DNA of 64,000 bases from an uncultured Collinsella sp. (GTDB lineage: Bacteria; Actinomycetota; Coriobacteriia; Coriobacteriales; Coriobacteriaceae). Under the pieces are notes generated by a model that saw only the letters and a list, made by a program, of their open reading frames with translations, searched no databases and was not told the origin of the DNA. Positions 14,308 through 22,892 of this stretch are shown one piece after another. The position numbers were made by a program, and so were the translations under genes. The first letter of the stretch is position 1, and each line of letters begins with the position of its first letter. Where the stretch lies: assembly GCA_934630735.1 (NCBI GenBank), contig CAKTWK010000005.1:1-64000 (forward strand), written 5' to 3'.

Positions 14308-16539
14308 CTAGAAGTTGGCGTCGTTGAGCTGTTCGCTCTCGAGGCCGTCGAGCTGTTGCTGTTCGGGCGTATCGGCGACGCTCTCGAGCAACTCGGTGGG
14401 GTCGACGTTCATGTCCCTACCGGCTTTGTTGCCGTCGACCAGGTCGTCCGAGAAGATATCGACTTCCATTTCCTCGGCTTCCTCGATCTGGACCTCGAGC
14501 GGCACATGGGTGCGTACGAGTTTGACCGCCGGACGCATGCGGGCAAAGAGAGGCACGTACTCGATGATGATGGCCGAGTTCTCAAGACCGTACCAGCGTG
14601 CCGGGCTTCCGCAGGCGCGGCGGACGGCGTACTTGATGGCCATCACGCGGTGGTCGTTGCGGTTGATGTCCGTTTCGGGGGCAAGCATCTTGCGCAGCAT
14701 GCAAAAACGGAAGTCGCCCACGTTGCCGCGGGTCTCGTAGATGGAGTAGGTGTGATGCTGCGGCGGCAGCTCGCCCGATGTCATCAAGTCGCCGACGATC
14801 TGACGCAGATAGGCGTTGATGCGCTGGTTGACCTTAAAGCCCAGGTCCAGGCGCACGCGGAACAAAAAGTCCGTGCCAAAGGTCTCGACGGAATACTCGT
14901 GCGTATAGGGCTCGTCGGTAACGTGCACGTTGATGAACCAATATGCCTTGGCGCGCTTGGGGTGCTTGTCCAGGATGGAATAGAGCACGTCGCGGTCGAG
15001 CGTGAGCGGGTCGGGGCTGTTGGTGAGGAACACCAGATTGTCGGCGAGCACGGGGTAGGCCTCGTCGTTACGCAGGCGGTTGAGCTGATCAATGTACTTG
15101 GAGACAGGCAGCAGGATTGTTTGCGTACGCTCGATGGCGGTGCCACGGCGCCACACGTACATAAGGCCAAACAGCAGTGCGGCCAGGAAGATCATGACGT
15201 AGCCGCCGTCAAAGAACATGGTGAGGCACGAAGCGAAGAAGCACAGCTCAATGGCACCAAAGAGCAGGGCGAAGACGCAGGCACCCAGCTTGTGCTTGAG
15301 GATGCCGGCGATATAGCTCGTCAAAAGCGTCGTGGTCATGAGCATAGTTACGGTGATGGCGAGGCCATAGGCGCTTTCCATGCGCTCGGAGTTTTGGAAC
15401 AGCAGCACGATGAAGATACAGCCGACCCACATGATGTTGTTGACGAGTGGAATATAAAGCTGGCCCTTGGTGTCGCTGGGGTAGTGGATGCGCAGATGCG
15501 GCATAAGGTTGAGACGCGTGGCCTCGGATACCAGCGAGAACGAGCCGGTGATGAGCGCCTGCGAGGCGATGATGGCCGCCACAGCCGAAAGCACGATGGC
15601 AAAGGGGCGCAGGGGCTCGGGAAGCATCATGTAGAACGGGTTGACGATATCCATCGCGAGCATCTGGGGGTTGGAGTTGTTGGCGAGCAGCCAAGCACCC
15701 TGGCCCAGGTAGTTGAGGATAAGTGCGGCCTTTACGAACGGCCAGGATGCGTAAATGTTAGCCTTGCCCACGTGGCCCATGTCCGAGTAGAGCGCCTCGG
15801 CACCGGTTGTCGACAGGAAGACAAAGCCGAGCACCATAATGCCCGAGTGGTTGATGGGCGAGAACAGGAACATGATGCCGCGGATGGGGTTGAGTGCGCG
15901 CAAGATGGACAGGTTGCCGAGCATGTTGAACAAGCCGGCGCCCGCCAGGAACAGGAACCATAGCGTCATGAGCGGACCGAAGAGCTTGCCGATCGACGAG
16001 GTGCCGGCGCGCTGCATGGCAAATAGGCCGCAGATAATGATGATGGTAATAATGATGACGTTGGTCTGGCCGTCGCCCAGCAGCGCGTGGCCCCACTCGA
16101 TGGTGCGCAGACCCTCGATGGCTGTGGTGACCGTGACGGCGGGGGTGAGGATGCCGTCGGCAAGCAGCGCCGCACCGCCGATCATGGCGGGAAGGATCAG
16201 CCACGGCGCCACTTTGCGCACGAGACTGAACAGGGCGAAGATACCGCCCTCGTTGTGGTTGTCGGCCCTCATGGCGATTAGCACGTACTTGACCGTGGTT
16301 ACGAGCGTCATGGTCCAGATGACGAGCGAAAGCGCGCCCAGGATCATGTCCTCGCTGACGGTACCGATGCCGCCGTTGTTGGCGACGATTGATTTCATGG
16401 TGTACATAGGGCTCGTGCCGATGTCGCCATAGACGACGCCGAGCGTTACGAGCAACATACCAGCAGAAAGGGGAATGGCTCCATGCCCGCTCTGTCCGTG
16501 CTGGTCTTGGAGGTTTGCCTCCAGTTTGTTGTGTGCCAC
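14308..16539 (-). CDS. kup: KUP-family potassium uptake protein
   Basis: 743 residues: about 12 membrane segments in the first 450 residues and a long soluble C-terminal part. LGVVYGDIGTSPMYTM is the Kup signature, followed by NEGGIFALFSLV and a conserved TM3-TM6 region including GDGQTNVI. It should take up potassium with protons. I start it at GTG 16539, six bases after AAGGGAG; the in-frame ATG at 16557 has no ribosome site and lies next to a palindrome. The unusually acidic C terminus (VDIFSDDLVDGNKAGRD) could be regulatory. A perfect inverted repeat in the leader (16560-16584) may control expression. Confidence 0.9.
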   Translation of the reverse strand: MAHNKLEANLQDQHGQSGHGAIPLSAGMLLVTLGVVYGDIGTSPMYTMKSIVANNGGIGTVSEDMILGALSLVIWTMTLVTTVKYVLIAMRADNHNEGGIFALFSLVRKVAPWLILPAMIGGAALLADGILTPAVTVTTAIEGLRTIEWGHALLGDGQTNVIIITIIIICGLFAMQRAGTSSIGKLFGPLMTLWFLFLAGAGLFNMLGNLSILRALNPIRGIMFLFSPINHSGIMVLGFVFLSTTGAEALYSDMGHVGKANIYASWPFVKAALILNYLGQGAWLLANNSNPQMLAMDIVNPFYMMLPEPLRPFAIVLSAVAAIIASQALITGSFSLVSEATRLNLMPHLRIHYPSDTKGQLYIPLVNNIMWVGCIFIVLLFQNSERMESAYGLAITVTMLMTTTLLTSYIAGILKHKLGACVFALLFGAIELCFFASCLTMFFDGGYVMIFLAALLFGLMYVWRRGTAIERTQTILLPVSKYIDQLNRLRNDEAYPVLADNLVFLTNSPDPLTLDRDVLYSILDKHPKRAKAYWFINVHVTDEPYTHEYSVETFGTDFLFRVRLDLGFKVNQRINAYLRQIVGDLMTSGELPPQHHTYSIYETRGNVGDFRFCMLRKMLAPETDINRNDHRVMAIKYAVRRACGSPARWYGLENSAIIIEYVPLFARMRPAVKLVRTHVPLEVQIEEAEEMEVDIFSDDLVDGNKAGRDMNVDPTELLESVADTPEQQQLDGLESEQLNDANF

Positions 16540-16559
16540 GTGGACTCCCTTAGACATCC

Positions 16560-16584
16560 GGTTATCTGTCTAGGGCAGATAACC
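16560..16584. promoter_or_regulatory. Perfect inverted repeat in the kup leader
   Basis: GGTTATCTG-N7-CAGATAACC, 21 bases upstream of the chosen kup GTG and just before its Shine-Dalgarno. It fits a repressor operator or an RNA hairpin affecting initiation. Confidence 0.5.
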
Positions 16585-16639
16585 TTTATGCCATCTTTAT
16601 ACATATAAGAGCAGTTTGGCACATCGGGGTGTTTTAGAC

Positions 16640-16663
16640 AATAATCCCCATCTGGGGATTATT
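16640..16663. repeat. Perfect 11-bp palindrome upstream of kup
   Basis: AATAATCCCCA-TC-TGGGGATTATT. It lies between the EamA terminator region and the kup promoter; it could be an operator or a short bidirectional terminator, as both flanks are A/T rich. Confidence 0.5.
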
Positions 16664-16680
16664 CATGTACGCAGGTAGCA

Positions 16681-16754
16681 TTTCAAAACAGGGGCGCACC
16701 GGCTGTATGGTCTTGCTGCAATGTGATAACCACGGACGCGCCCCTGCTTTGAAA
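16681..16754. repeat. Long-loop hairpin element after the EamA gene
   Basis: TTTCAAA-A-CAGGGGCGC (16681-16697) pairs with GCGCCCCTG-C-TTTGAAA (16738-16754) with a single mismatch and a 40-base loop. It begins 15 bases past the EamA stop on that strand, so it may end that transcript, but there is no T run. The long loop resembles the other arm-loop-arm repeats in this window. Confidence 0.55.
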
Positions 16755-16768
16755 CTGAAGAGGGGCTT

Positions 16769-17680
16769 TTAGGCGCGTGCTGCTTGGGCGATGCTTGCTT
16801 TGGTGTCTGCGCGTTTGCCGGCGACTTCGCAAAAGATCGCGCCGCCGATGATCAACGCGGCGCCCATGAGGCGGATGGGCGTCATGGTCTCTCCCAAAAG
16901 GGCAACGGAGAACACGACGGCCGAAAGCGGCTCGAGGTAGCCGACGACCGCGACGGTCTGGACGGGCAGCTTGGCGACGGCACTAAAGTAGAGCAGGCAA
17001 CCGATGCCGGTGTTGACGACGCCGAGCATGGCGACGGCGCCCCAATCGATGCCGGCGGCAATGCTGGGGGAGAGGAACGAGGGGGCACCTTGCGTGAAGA
17101 GCGTAAGGATCAACGCGGTTACAAAGGCGGCGCTCACCTGGAGCGTGGAGTTCTCGAGGCCTTCGATGTGTGGCGCACCCTTGCTAGCGATGACCATCAA
17201 GGCGTAGCAGAAGGCCGAGGCGATGCCGCAAGCGATACCCGCAATGGGCATATTGCCGCCTAGACCTTGCGCCGCAATGAGAAAGGCGCCACAGGCAACG
17301 GCGATAAACCCGGCGATTTTGCCGCCGGTCAGCTTTTCGCCAAAAATGAGCGGGGAGAGGGCCATAACGATGATGGGGCCGCAGTAATACAACAGCGAGG
17401 AGATGCCAACGCCGATCGTCTGATAGGCGCGGAACAGGAAAATCCAGCTGGCGCCCAGCGCGGCTCCCGAGAGGAGGAGGGCTGCGGCTTCGCGGGGGCG
17501 GGATGGCGCCTGCAACTTATGGCGTTGGGTGATGGCGAGGATGGTGACAAGCGAGAGGGCTCCCAAAAACGTGCGCAGGAGCACGATATCGGAGCTCGGC
17601 AGCGCGATGGCAGCGGCGATGATGCCGTTGGAGCCAAACAATAGCAATGCTGCTAAGTACGTAAACAGTCCGTTGTTCAT
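16769..17680 (-). CDS. EamA-family (DMT) transporter
   Basis: 303 residues with ten hydrophobic segments in two tandem EamA halves. The first half has FGSNGIIAAAIA and the linker PLIFGEKLTGGKIAGF; the second repeats it as EPLSAVVFSVALLGETMTP. Members of the drug/metabolite superfamily export amino acids or other small metabolites from the cytoplasm. The gene is divergent from a LysR regulator at 17799, a common exporter-regulator arrangement, so induction by the exported metabolite is likely. No substrate can be named. Confidence 0.85.
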   Translation of the reverse strand: MNNGLFTYLAALLLFGSNGIIAAAIALPSSDIVLLRTFLGALSLVTILAITQRHKLQAPSRPREAAALLLSGAALGASWIFLFRAYQTIGVGISSLLYYCGPIIVMALSPLIFGEKLTGGKIAGFIAVACGAFLIAAQGLGGNMPIAGIACGIASAFCYALMVIASKGAPHIEGLENSTLQVSAAFVTALILTLFTQGAPSFLSPSIAAGIDWGAVAMLGVVNTGIGCLLYFSAVAKLPVQTVAVVGYLEPLSAVVFSVALLGETMTPIRLMGAALIIGGAIFCEVAGKRADTKASIAQAARA

Positions 17681-17798
17681 GCGCTGACATCCCCTCTATA
17701 TCCGAACATCTTCACTATGGGTGAGGTGGCTTTAGAAGAAAAGCGAATATAATGCATGGATAACATGACAAAAACTCATGCAAAGATAGGGACGTGCC

Positions 17799-18656
17799 GT
17801 GGAGACCAATATTCAAAAGATGCAGGTGCTGCTCGAGACGGTGCGTGCCGGCAGCTTTACGCGTGCTGCAGAGCGGCTGAGCTATTCACAGTCGGGCGTG
17901 AGCCGCATGGTGGGCGATCTCGAGGCCGACTGGGGTTTTAAGGTGCTCGACCGCAGCCGCGAGGGCGTGGTGCTTTCTGCCGACGGGCGGCAGGTCATGC
18001 CGGCAGTCGAGGCGTTATGCGAAGAGTTTGGCCGCCTGCAGCGACGCGTGGACGAGATGCGGGGGCTCATGCGTGGCAAAATCTGCATCGGTACGTTTTC
18101 GAGTGTGGCGACCCACGTGCTGCCGCCAGTGATTGCGCGCTTTCGCGCCGATCATCCGGACGTCGATTATGAGTTGCTGATGGGCGATTACTCAGAGATC
18201 GAACAATGGGTGGCGGAAGGCCGCTGCGACCTGGGCTTTATTCCGCGCGAGCCACGCGACGCCGGCATGGCGTCGCGGCCGTTGGTGCAAGACGAGCTGA
18301 TGGCCGTGGTGCCAGCGGACTCCTCGCTTGCCACCGCGGAGGTCGTTTCCCTTGCCGATTTGGCCAACGAGCAGTTTATTCTGCTGGAACGCGGTAGCGA
18401 CGACGAGATTACGCCGCTGTTTCGCCGCGCGGGGCTGACAGTGCGCTCAAAACTGTCGACCTGGGATGACTATGCGATTATGGCTATGGTCGAGGACGGC
18501 CTGGGCGTGAGCATTCTTCCGGCGCTCATCTTGCGCCGCTGTCAGTTCGATGTTGCCGTGCGCTCGCTCGAGGGACGTCCTCATCGGCAGATCAACGCCA
18601 TATATCGCACCGCTGACGTTTCGCTTGCGGCGGCTCGTTTCCTTGAATATCTCTAA
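17799..18656 (+). CDS. LysR-family regulator divergent from the EamA exporter
   Basis: 285 residues with an N-terminal LysR helix-turn-helix (ETNIQKMQVLLETVRAGSF, then AERLSYSQSGVSRMVGDLE) and a periplasmic-binding-like effector domain from about residue 88 (GKICIGTFSSVATHVLPPV). The start is GTG 17799 with AGGGA about eight bases ahead. A consensus TATAAT lies at 17748-17753, giving a short leader. The divergent placement suggests that it controls the EamA gene and itself from the 118-base spacer. Confidence 0.85.
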   Translation: METNIQKMQVLLETVRAGSFTRAAERLSYSQSGVSRMVGDLEADWGFKVLDRSREGVVLSADGRQVMPAVEALCEEFGRLQRRVDEMRGLMRGKICIGTFSSVATHVLPPVIARFRADHPDVDYELLMGDYSEIEQWVAEGRCDLGFIPREPRDAGMASRPLVQDELMAVVPADSSLATAEVVSLADLANEQFILLERGSDDEITPLFRRAGLTVRSKLSTWDDYAIMAMVEDGLGVSILPALILRRCQFDVAVRSLEGRPHRQINAIYRTADVSLAAARFLEYL

Positions 18657-18715
18657 AAGCGCGTACCTGTTGTCCACTTTGGGACAATTCTCGGGGTTCG
18701 GTACATTTTATTGTG

Positions 18716-18797
18716 AAATTGAACTTCCGGATAATGCGCCGCGCTATACTGCTGCCTAAATTGAACTCAGGTTCAATTCGTGTTCTATAAATTGAAC
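18716..18797. promoter_or_regulatory. Operator array ahead of the XRE-AlaA gene
   Basis: AAATTGAAC occurs three times: at 18716-18724, at 18758-18766 as half of the perfect palindrome AATTGAAC-TCAG-GTTCAATT (18759-18778), and at 18789-18797. A TATACT -10 box sits at 18745-18750 between the first site and the palindrome. The layout suits binding by the XRE domain encoded directly downstream. Confidence 0.65.
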
Positions 18798-18818
18798 TTT
18801 GCCAGCAAGGAGGTTCCT

Positions 18819-20339
18819 GTGGCCCAAGAGACGTTTAGCGATCGCCTGCGACAGACTATGTCCGATCGCGACGTTCGCCAGTCGGACGTAATCCGCGCAT
18901 CGGAGATGCTCGGCAAAAAACTCGGCAAGAGTCAGATGAGCCAATATGTGAGCGGCAAGACGATCCCGCGGCGCGATGTGGCAGAGCTACTCGCCCGTAT
19001 TTTGGAGGTCGATGTTACCTGGCTGATCGCCGGTGACGCCGATCAAGGCGAGGAATCATCGCCCCGCAACGTTTCCAAGCCCGAACCCCATCCCTCAGCT
19101 CAGATAGCAAGGAGCACCACCATGCGTACTTTTTCTAAATCCACCAAGCTCGACAATGTTCTGTATGACGTGCGCGGTCCCGTCGTCGACGAGGCTGCCC
19201 GTATGGAGGACGAGGGCGAGCGCATCCTCAAGCTCAATATCGGCAACCCGGCGCCCTTCGGTTTCCGCACGCCCGACGAGGTTATCAAGGACATGCGCCA
19301 GCAGCTGCCCGACTGCGAGGGCTATTCCAACTCGCGCGGCCTGTTCTCCGCGCGCAAGGCGATTATGCAGTACTCGCAGATCAAGGGCCTGCCCAACGTT
19401 CAGATGGAGCACATCTACACGGGCAACGGCGTGTCCGAGCTCATTCAGCTTTCGATGAACGCGCTGCTCGACAATGGCGACGAGATTCTGATCCCCAGCC
19501 CCGACTATCCGCTCTGGACGGCGTGCGCAACCCTTGCCGGCGGTCATCCCGTTCACTATCTGTGTGATGAGCAAGCGGATTGGTATCCCGACCTGGAGGA
19601 TATGGAGTCCAAGATCACGAGCGCGACCAAGGCCCTCGTCATCATCAACCCCAACAACCCCACGGGTTCGGTCTATCCGCGCGAGGTACTCGAGGGCATC
19701 GTTGAGATCGCGCGCAGGCACCAGCTCATGATTTTTGCCGATGAGATCTACGACCGCCTGTGCATGGACGGCTACGAGCACGTCTCGATTGCCTCGCTCG
19801 CTCCCGACCTGCCCTGCGTCACCTTTAGCGGCCTTTCCAAGTCGCACATGATCGCGGGCTATCGTATTGGCTGGATGGTGCTTTCGGGTAACCAGCGCTG
19901 CATGAGCGACTTTATTATGGGCATCAACATGCTCTCGAACATGCGCCTGTGCTCCAACGTGCCGGCTCAGTCAATCGTCCAGACGGCGCTCGGCGGCCAT
20001 CAGTCTGTTAACAACTACATCCGCCCCGGCGGTCGTGTCTACGAGCAGCGCAACTTTGTGTATGAGGCACTCAACAAGATCGACGGCATCTCGGTGGTCA
20101 AGCCGCGTGCGGCGTTCTATATCTTCCCCAAGATGGATGTTAAAAAGTTCAACATCACCGATGACGAGCAGTTCGCTCTTGACCTGCTGCACGAGAAGAA
20201 GATCCTGATCACGCGCGGCGGCGGCTTCAACTGGGCTGAGCCCGACCACTTCCGTATCGTGTACCTGCCGCGCATGGAAGTGCTCAAAGAGTCCCTCGAA
20301 GATCTCGCCGACTTCTTCGATCACTACCGCCAGTCGTAA
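18819..20339 (+). CDS. alaA: XRE helix-turn-helix fused to AlaA-type alanine aminotransferase
   Basis: 506 residues. Residues about 5-70 form a lambda-repressor/XRE domain (FSDRLRQTMSDRDVRQSDVI, KSQMSQYVSGKTIPRRDVAE), then a linker, then from about residue 105 a complete fold-type-I aminotransferase close to E. coli AlaA: YDVRGPVVDEAARME, LNIGNPAPFGF, NPNNPTGSVYP, FADEIYDR and the PLP lysine K341 in SGLSKSHMIAGYR. AlaA makes alanine from pyruvate and glutamate. The GTG at 18819 follows AAGGAGG. Three copies of AAATTGAAC upstream suggest that it represses its own gene, perhaps according to PLP or amino-acid state; that is inference. AlaA itself is about 405 residues, so the N-terminal domain is an addition. 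Confidence 0.88.
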   Translation: MAQETFSDRLRQTMSDRDVRQSDVIRASEMLGKKLGKSQMSQYVSGKTIPRRDVAELLARILEVDVTWLIAGDADQGEESSPRNVSKPEPHPSAQIARSTTMRTFSKSTKLDNVLYDVRGPVVDEAARMEDEGERILKLNIGNPAPFGFRTPDEVIKDMRQQLPDCEGYSNSRGLFSARKAIMQYSQIKGLPNVQMEHIYTGNGVSELIQLSMNALLDNGDEILIPSPDYPLWTACATLAGGHPVHYLCDEQADWYPDLEDMESKITSATKALVIINPNNPTGSVYPREVLEGIVEIARRHQLMIFADEIYDRLCMDGYEHVSIASLAPDLPCVTFSGLSKSHMIAGYRIGWMVLSGNQRCMSDFIMGINMLSNMRLCSNVPAQSIVQTALGGHQSVNNYIRPGGRVYEQRNFVYEALNKIDGISVVKPRAAFYIFPKMDVKKFNITDDEQFALDLLHEKKILITRGGGFNWAEPDHFRIVYLPRMEVLKESLEDLADFFDHYRQS

Positions 20340-20359
20340 CGACAAAGGTAGCCTGTACT

Positions 20360-20398
20360 AAAACGGCCGGCCCGCAACGGATGCGGGCCGGCCGTTTT
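20360..20398 (+). terminator. Strong terminator after XRE-AlaA
   Basis: AAAACGGCCGGCCCGC pairs perfectly with GCGGGCCGGCCGTTTT around a seven-base loop, 20 bases after the stop. Confidence 0.92.
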
Positions 20399-20468
20399 CT
20401 GTCTAAGCCCGTGCTGCTAACGCTTTGTCTCTTTGAGCGAGCAAGGTTCGCGTGTGAGCGGTAAGTTC

Positions 20469-20485
20469 TATTCCAAAATGGAATA
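20469..20485. promoter_or_regulatory. Putative operator ahead of the ceramidase-like/PTS locus
   Basis: Perfect inverted repeat TATTCCA-AAA-TGGAATA, with a related half site TGGAATT 15 bases further on. It contains a T-N11-A spacing. The LysR gene at the far end of the locus (25771-26694) is the obvious candidate to bind it. Confidence 0.5.
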
Positions 20486-20566
20486 CAGTAGGCTTAAGCT
20501 GGAATTGATGCCCGGGTACCCGCTTTTCTAGAATGTTCTCAACAAGATGAAAGGCGGTTCCAACCA

Positions 20567-21601
20567 ATGATTATCGATGCAAATTCCTACTGGTTCGACG
20601 AGCGCATCTTTCATGACGAGACGCTCTGCGAACAGTTTTTGGCCGAGGTGCCCCGCGCCTACGACACCGAAGGCTATCTGACCGTGAATTCCGTCGGCAA
20701 GCGACAGATCGTGATCGAGATGCCCGCCGGTTCTCCGGGCCTTAATTACATCGAGGGCGACTACACCCTCGAGAAGCGCTTGGCCGATATGGATGAGGCG
20801 GGGGTCGACAAGGCGATCCTCAAGCTCCCCGGCTGCCACGAGTGGATGTCGCTCGAGATGTGTCGGCGCTTCAACGACGGTATGGCCGCTGACGCGAAGG
20901 CGTCAAATGGCCGCCTGATTCCGCTTGTCGCTGTGCCACCCTTTGGCACCAAGGCAAATTTAGAGGAGCTCGACCGCAGGCTCGACGATGGTTTTGCGGG
21001 TGTGCAGCTCTGCGCTCACTACGGCAAGCGCTATCTCGACGACCGGGTTTTCTCGAGCTTCTTCGAGCACCTGAACGAGCGCAACGTCACCGTTTACGTC
21101 CACCATGTTCCCGTACCGGTCGAGAACGAGTCGCTTCTCGCGTACGACAACCTTCGCCGCTCTTATGGTCGCTGCGTCGACCAAACTACGGCGATCGGCC
21201 GCGAGATCTTTGGTGATTTCTTCGAGCGCTATCCTAATATCAAGATGGTCCACTCCATGCTCGGTGGCGCATACTTTGCGTTCAAGGAGATGCTGCTGCC
21301 TCACGGCCCCAAGCGCCCTGATGCCTCTGGACGTTTTCAGGTCGATACCGAGACCGTTTCCAAGCGCCTCGAGAACAACATCTATTTCGACATGTCCCAT
21401 GCCCAGCCTTGGGGCAAGACACTCCTCGCCTGCGCGGTTAACGTGTTGGGTGCAGACCATATTGTTTTTGGCACGAGCTATCCGGTTAAACGCGAGTGGC
21501 TCACCGAGGGTGTCGCCTGCGTTCGTGCCGCGAGTCTGAGCAATGCAGACACAGATCTTGTGCTTGGCGGCACGGCGCAGCGACTGTACGGTGTCGAGTG
21601 A
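20567..21601 (+). CDS. Amidohydrolase-fold (ACMSD-like) protein with altered metal site
   Basis: 344 residues of the amidohydrolase_2 (aminocarboxymuconate-semialdehyde decarboxylase-like) barrel: N-terminal MIIDANSYWF, middle IPLVAVPPFGTKANLEELDR, VYVHHVPVP, IKMVHSMLGG and C-terminal IVFGTSYPVKREW. In normal members the first strand has HxH and the last has an Asp in GSDYP. Here these read NSY and GTSYP, so three metal ligands are missing although the two central histidines remain. It may be a metal-free hydrolase, decarboxylase or binding protein. There is no signal peptide. It leads an apparent operon with two ceramidase-fold genes 25 and 43 bases downstream of successive stops or closer, and a PTS gene. 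Confidence 0.7.
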   Translation: MIIDANSYWFDERIFHDETLCEQFLAEVPRAYDTEGYLTVNSVGKRQIVIEMPAGSPGLNYIEGDYTLEKRLADMDEAGVDKAILKLPGCHEWMSLEMCRRFNDGMAADAKASNGRLIPLVAVPPFGTKANLEELDRRLDDGFAGVQLCAHYGKRYLDDRVFSSFFEHLNERNVTVYVHHVPVPVENESLLAYDNLRRSYGRCVDQTTAIGREIFGDFFERYPNIKMVHSMLGGAYFAFKEMLLPHGPKRPDASGRFQVDTETVSKRLENNIYFDMSHAQPWGKTLLACAVNVLGADHIVFGTSYPVKREWLTEGVACVRAASLSNADTDLVLGGTAQRLYGVE

Positions 21602-21626
21602 GCGGCAATCAGAGGGGGTGTCTGCC

Positions 21627-22874
21627 ATGGACAAAGGAGAGATGAGGGCTGGGGCCGCCCGTGCGGCCATCGATCTTGGGGGCGTATTGCCGTTTGACGG
21701 TTTCGACGAACTCCGCCATGAGGTCTTTGCCCGTGCTCTTGTCATCGAGGGGGCGGGGCGACGCGCCTGCATTCTTTCGCTTGAGGTCACATCGATTGCT
21801 CCGGCTCTGCTCGCCGATCTGCGTGAGGTCGTCGAGGATGCCGCCGGCTGCAGTGGCGCTTACTCTTGGGTGGTTCCTACCCACACGTTTTCCATGCCTC
21901 ACGTTCGCACTCCCGGGCATCTTGCCGATGCTGCTGCCCGCGATCGCAACGAGCGCTATCGCGCAGCGCTCATCGCCGCCGCCCGCACGGCTGTCGAGCG
22001 GGCTGTTGCGGGCATTCGCTCCGTCACACTCGCCACGGCGGAGGGCGACTGCCCCGTGAACGTTAATCGCGACATCGAGACGCCGGCCGGCTGGTGGTTG
22101 GGCTCGAATCCCGAGGGGTTTGCCGACCACGCGATGCCCGTGCTCGCCATGAGGGATGCCGGGGGCGAGTACGTTGCCGTACTTGCGGCGGCGGACGTCC
22201 AGTCCTCCGTGCTCGACGGGTCGCGCGACTCCGAGGGGAGACGCGTGGCGAGCGGAGATCTCTTTGGTTTTGCCGCCATGTCACTCGAGCGTGAGCTGGG
22301 CGGCGTTGCCCTGTTGCTGCCGGGCGCCGCGGGCGACCAAGGTCCGGCGGAACGCGCCATGAACGTCACGTTCGATGCCGCCGGCGTGAAGCGGACGGTC
22401 GATGCCCATGAGGACGGATACCGCATGCTGCACCAGCAGGGGCAGGTCTTGGGCGATGCTTTGATTGAGGCCGCTCGCATGGCACGTGAGGATAGCGCTG
22501 CCGGCATCGATGCTCGCACGGTCGACGTCCTCCTGCCCGCTCAGACACGCGCCGATTTTTACTCTTTGGCTCCGCATCGAACGTATGAGTTTCATGCTGC
22601 CGGTGAGCAGCACACGAGGGTCTATCTGCTTCGGCTGGGAAACGTCGAGCTTGTCGGCGTGCAGCCCGAGGTCTCGAGTACATTCGGCGCCACCGTGCGC
22701 GTCGCCCGGTCCGGCTCTGTGCTCTTTGCCACGCTCGTCAACGGCGGACAGAAATACCTACCGGCCCCCGACGCGTACGAAAAGATCACCTATGAGGCCA
22801 TGAACTCCGGTTTTGCCGCCGGCTCCCATGAGCGCCTCGTCGATATCATCATTGCCGCCTTGAATGCGGCGTAA
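21627..22874 (+). CDS. Neutral-ceramidase-fold protein, divergent member
   Basis: 415 residues resembling the N-terminal domain of neutral/alkaline ceramidases: FARALVIEGAGRRACILSLE, the PTHTFSMPH motif (normally THTHSGP) and LLLPGAAGDQGPAE (normally GD.SPN). The usual second histidine site (ACHPT) reads AADVQSS, so zinc binding is probably changed. There is no signal peptide, unlike secreted ceramidases. The ATG at 21627 follows AGAGGGGG, 25 bases after the amidohydrolase stop. The next gene is a second, better-conserved ceramidase-fold protein 18 bases downstream, so the two may work as a pair. The substrate is unknown; an amide or N-acyl bond is the family expectation. Confidence 0.6.
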   Translation: MDKGEMRAGAARAAIDLGGVLPFDGFDELRHEVFARALVIEGAGRRACILSLEVTSIAPALLADLREVVEDAAGCSGAYSWVVPTHTFSMPHVRTPGHLADAAARDRNERYRAALIAAARTAVERAVAGIRSVTLATAEGDCPVNVNRDIETPAGWWLGSNPEGFADHAMPVLAMRDAGGEYVAVLAAADVQSSVLDGSRDSEGRRVASGDLFGFAAMSLERELGGVALLLPGAAGDQGPAERAMNVTFDAAGVKRTVDAHEDGYRMLHQQGQVLGDALIEAARMAREDSAAGIDARTVDVLLPAQTRADFYSLAPHRTYEFHAAGEQHTRVYLLRLGNVELVGVQPEVSSTFGATVRVARSGSVLFATLVNGGQKYLPAPDAYEKITYEAMNSGFAAGSHERLVDIIIAALNAA

Positions 22875-22892
22875 CACAGAAGGAGAACGTGC

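Noticed and set aside
14275..15963. 562-codon open frame on the plus strand opposite kup
   Set aside because: It is antisense to a clear potassium transporter, reads as a Gln/His/Gly-rich low-complexity chain, and has no ribosome site. It is a by-product of G+C-rich third positions.
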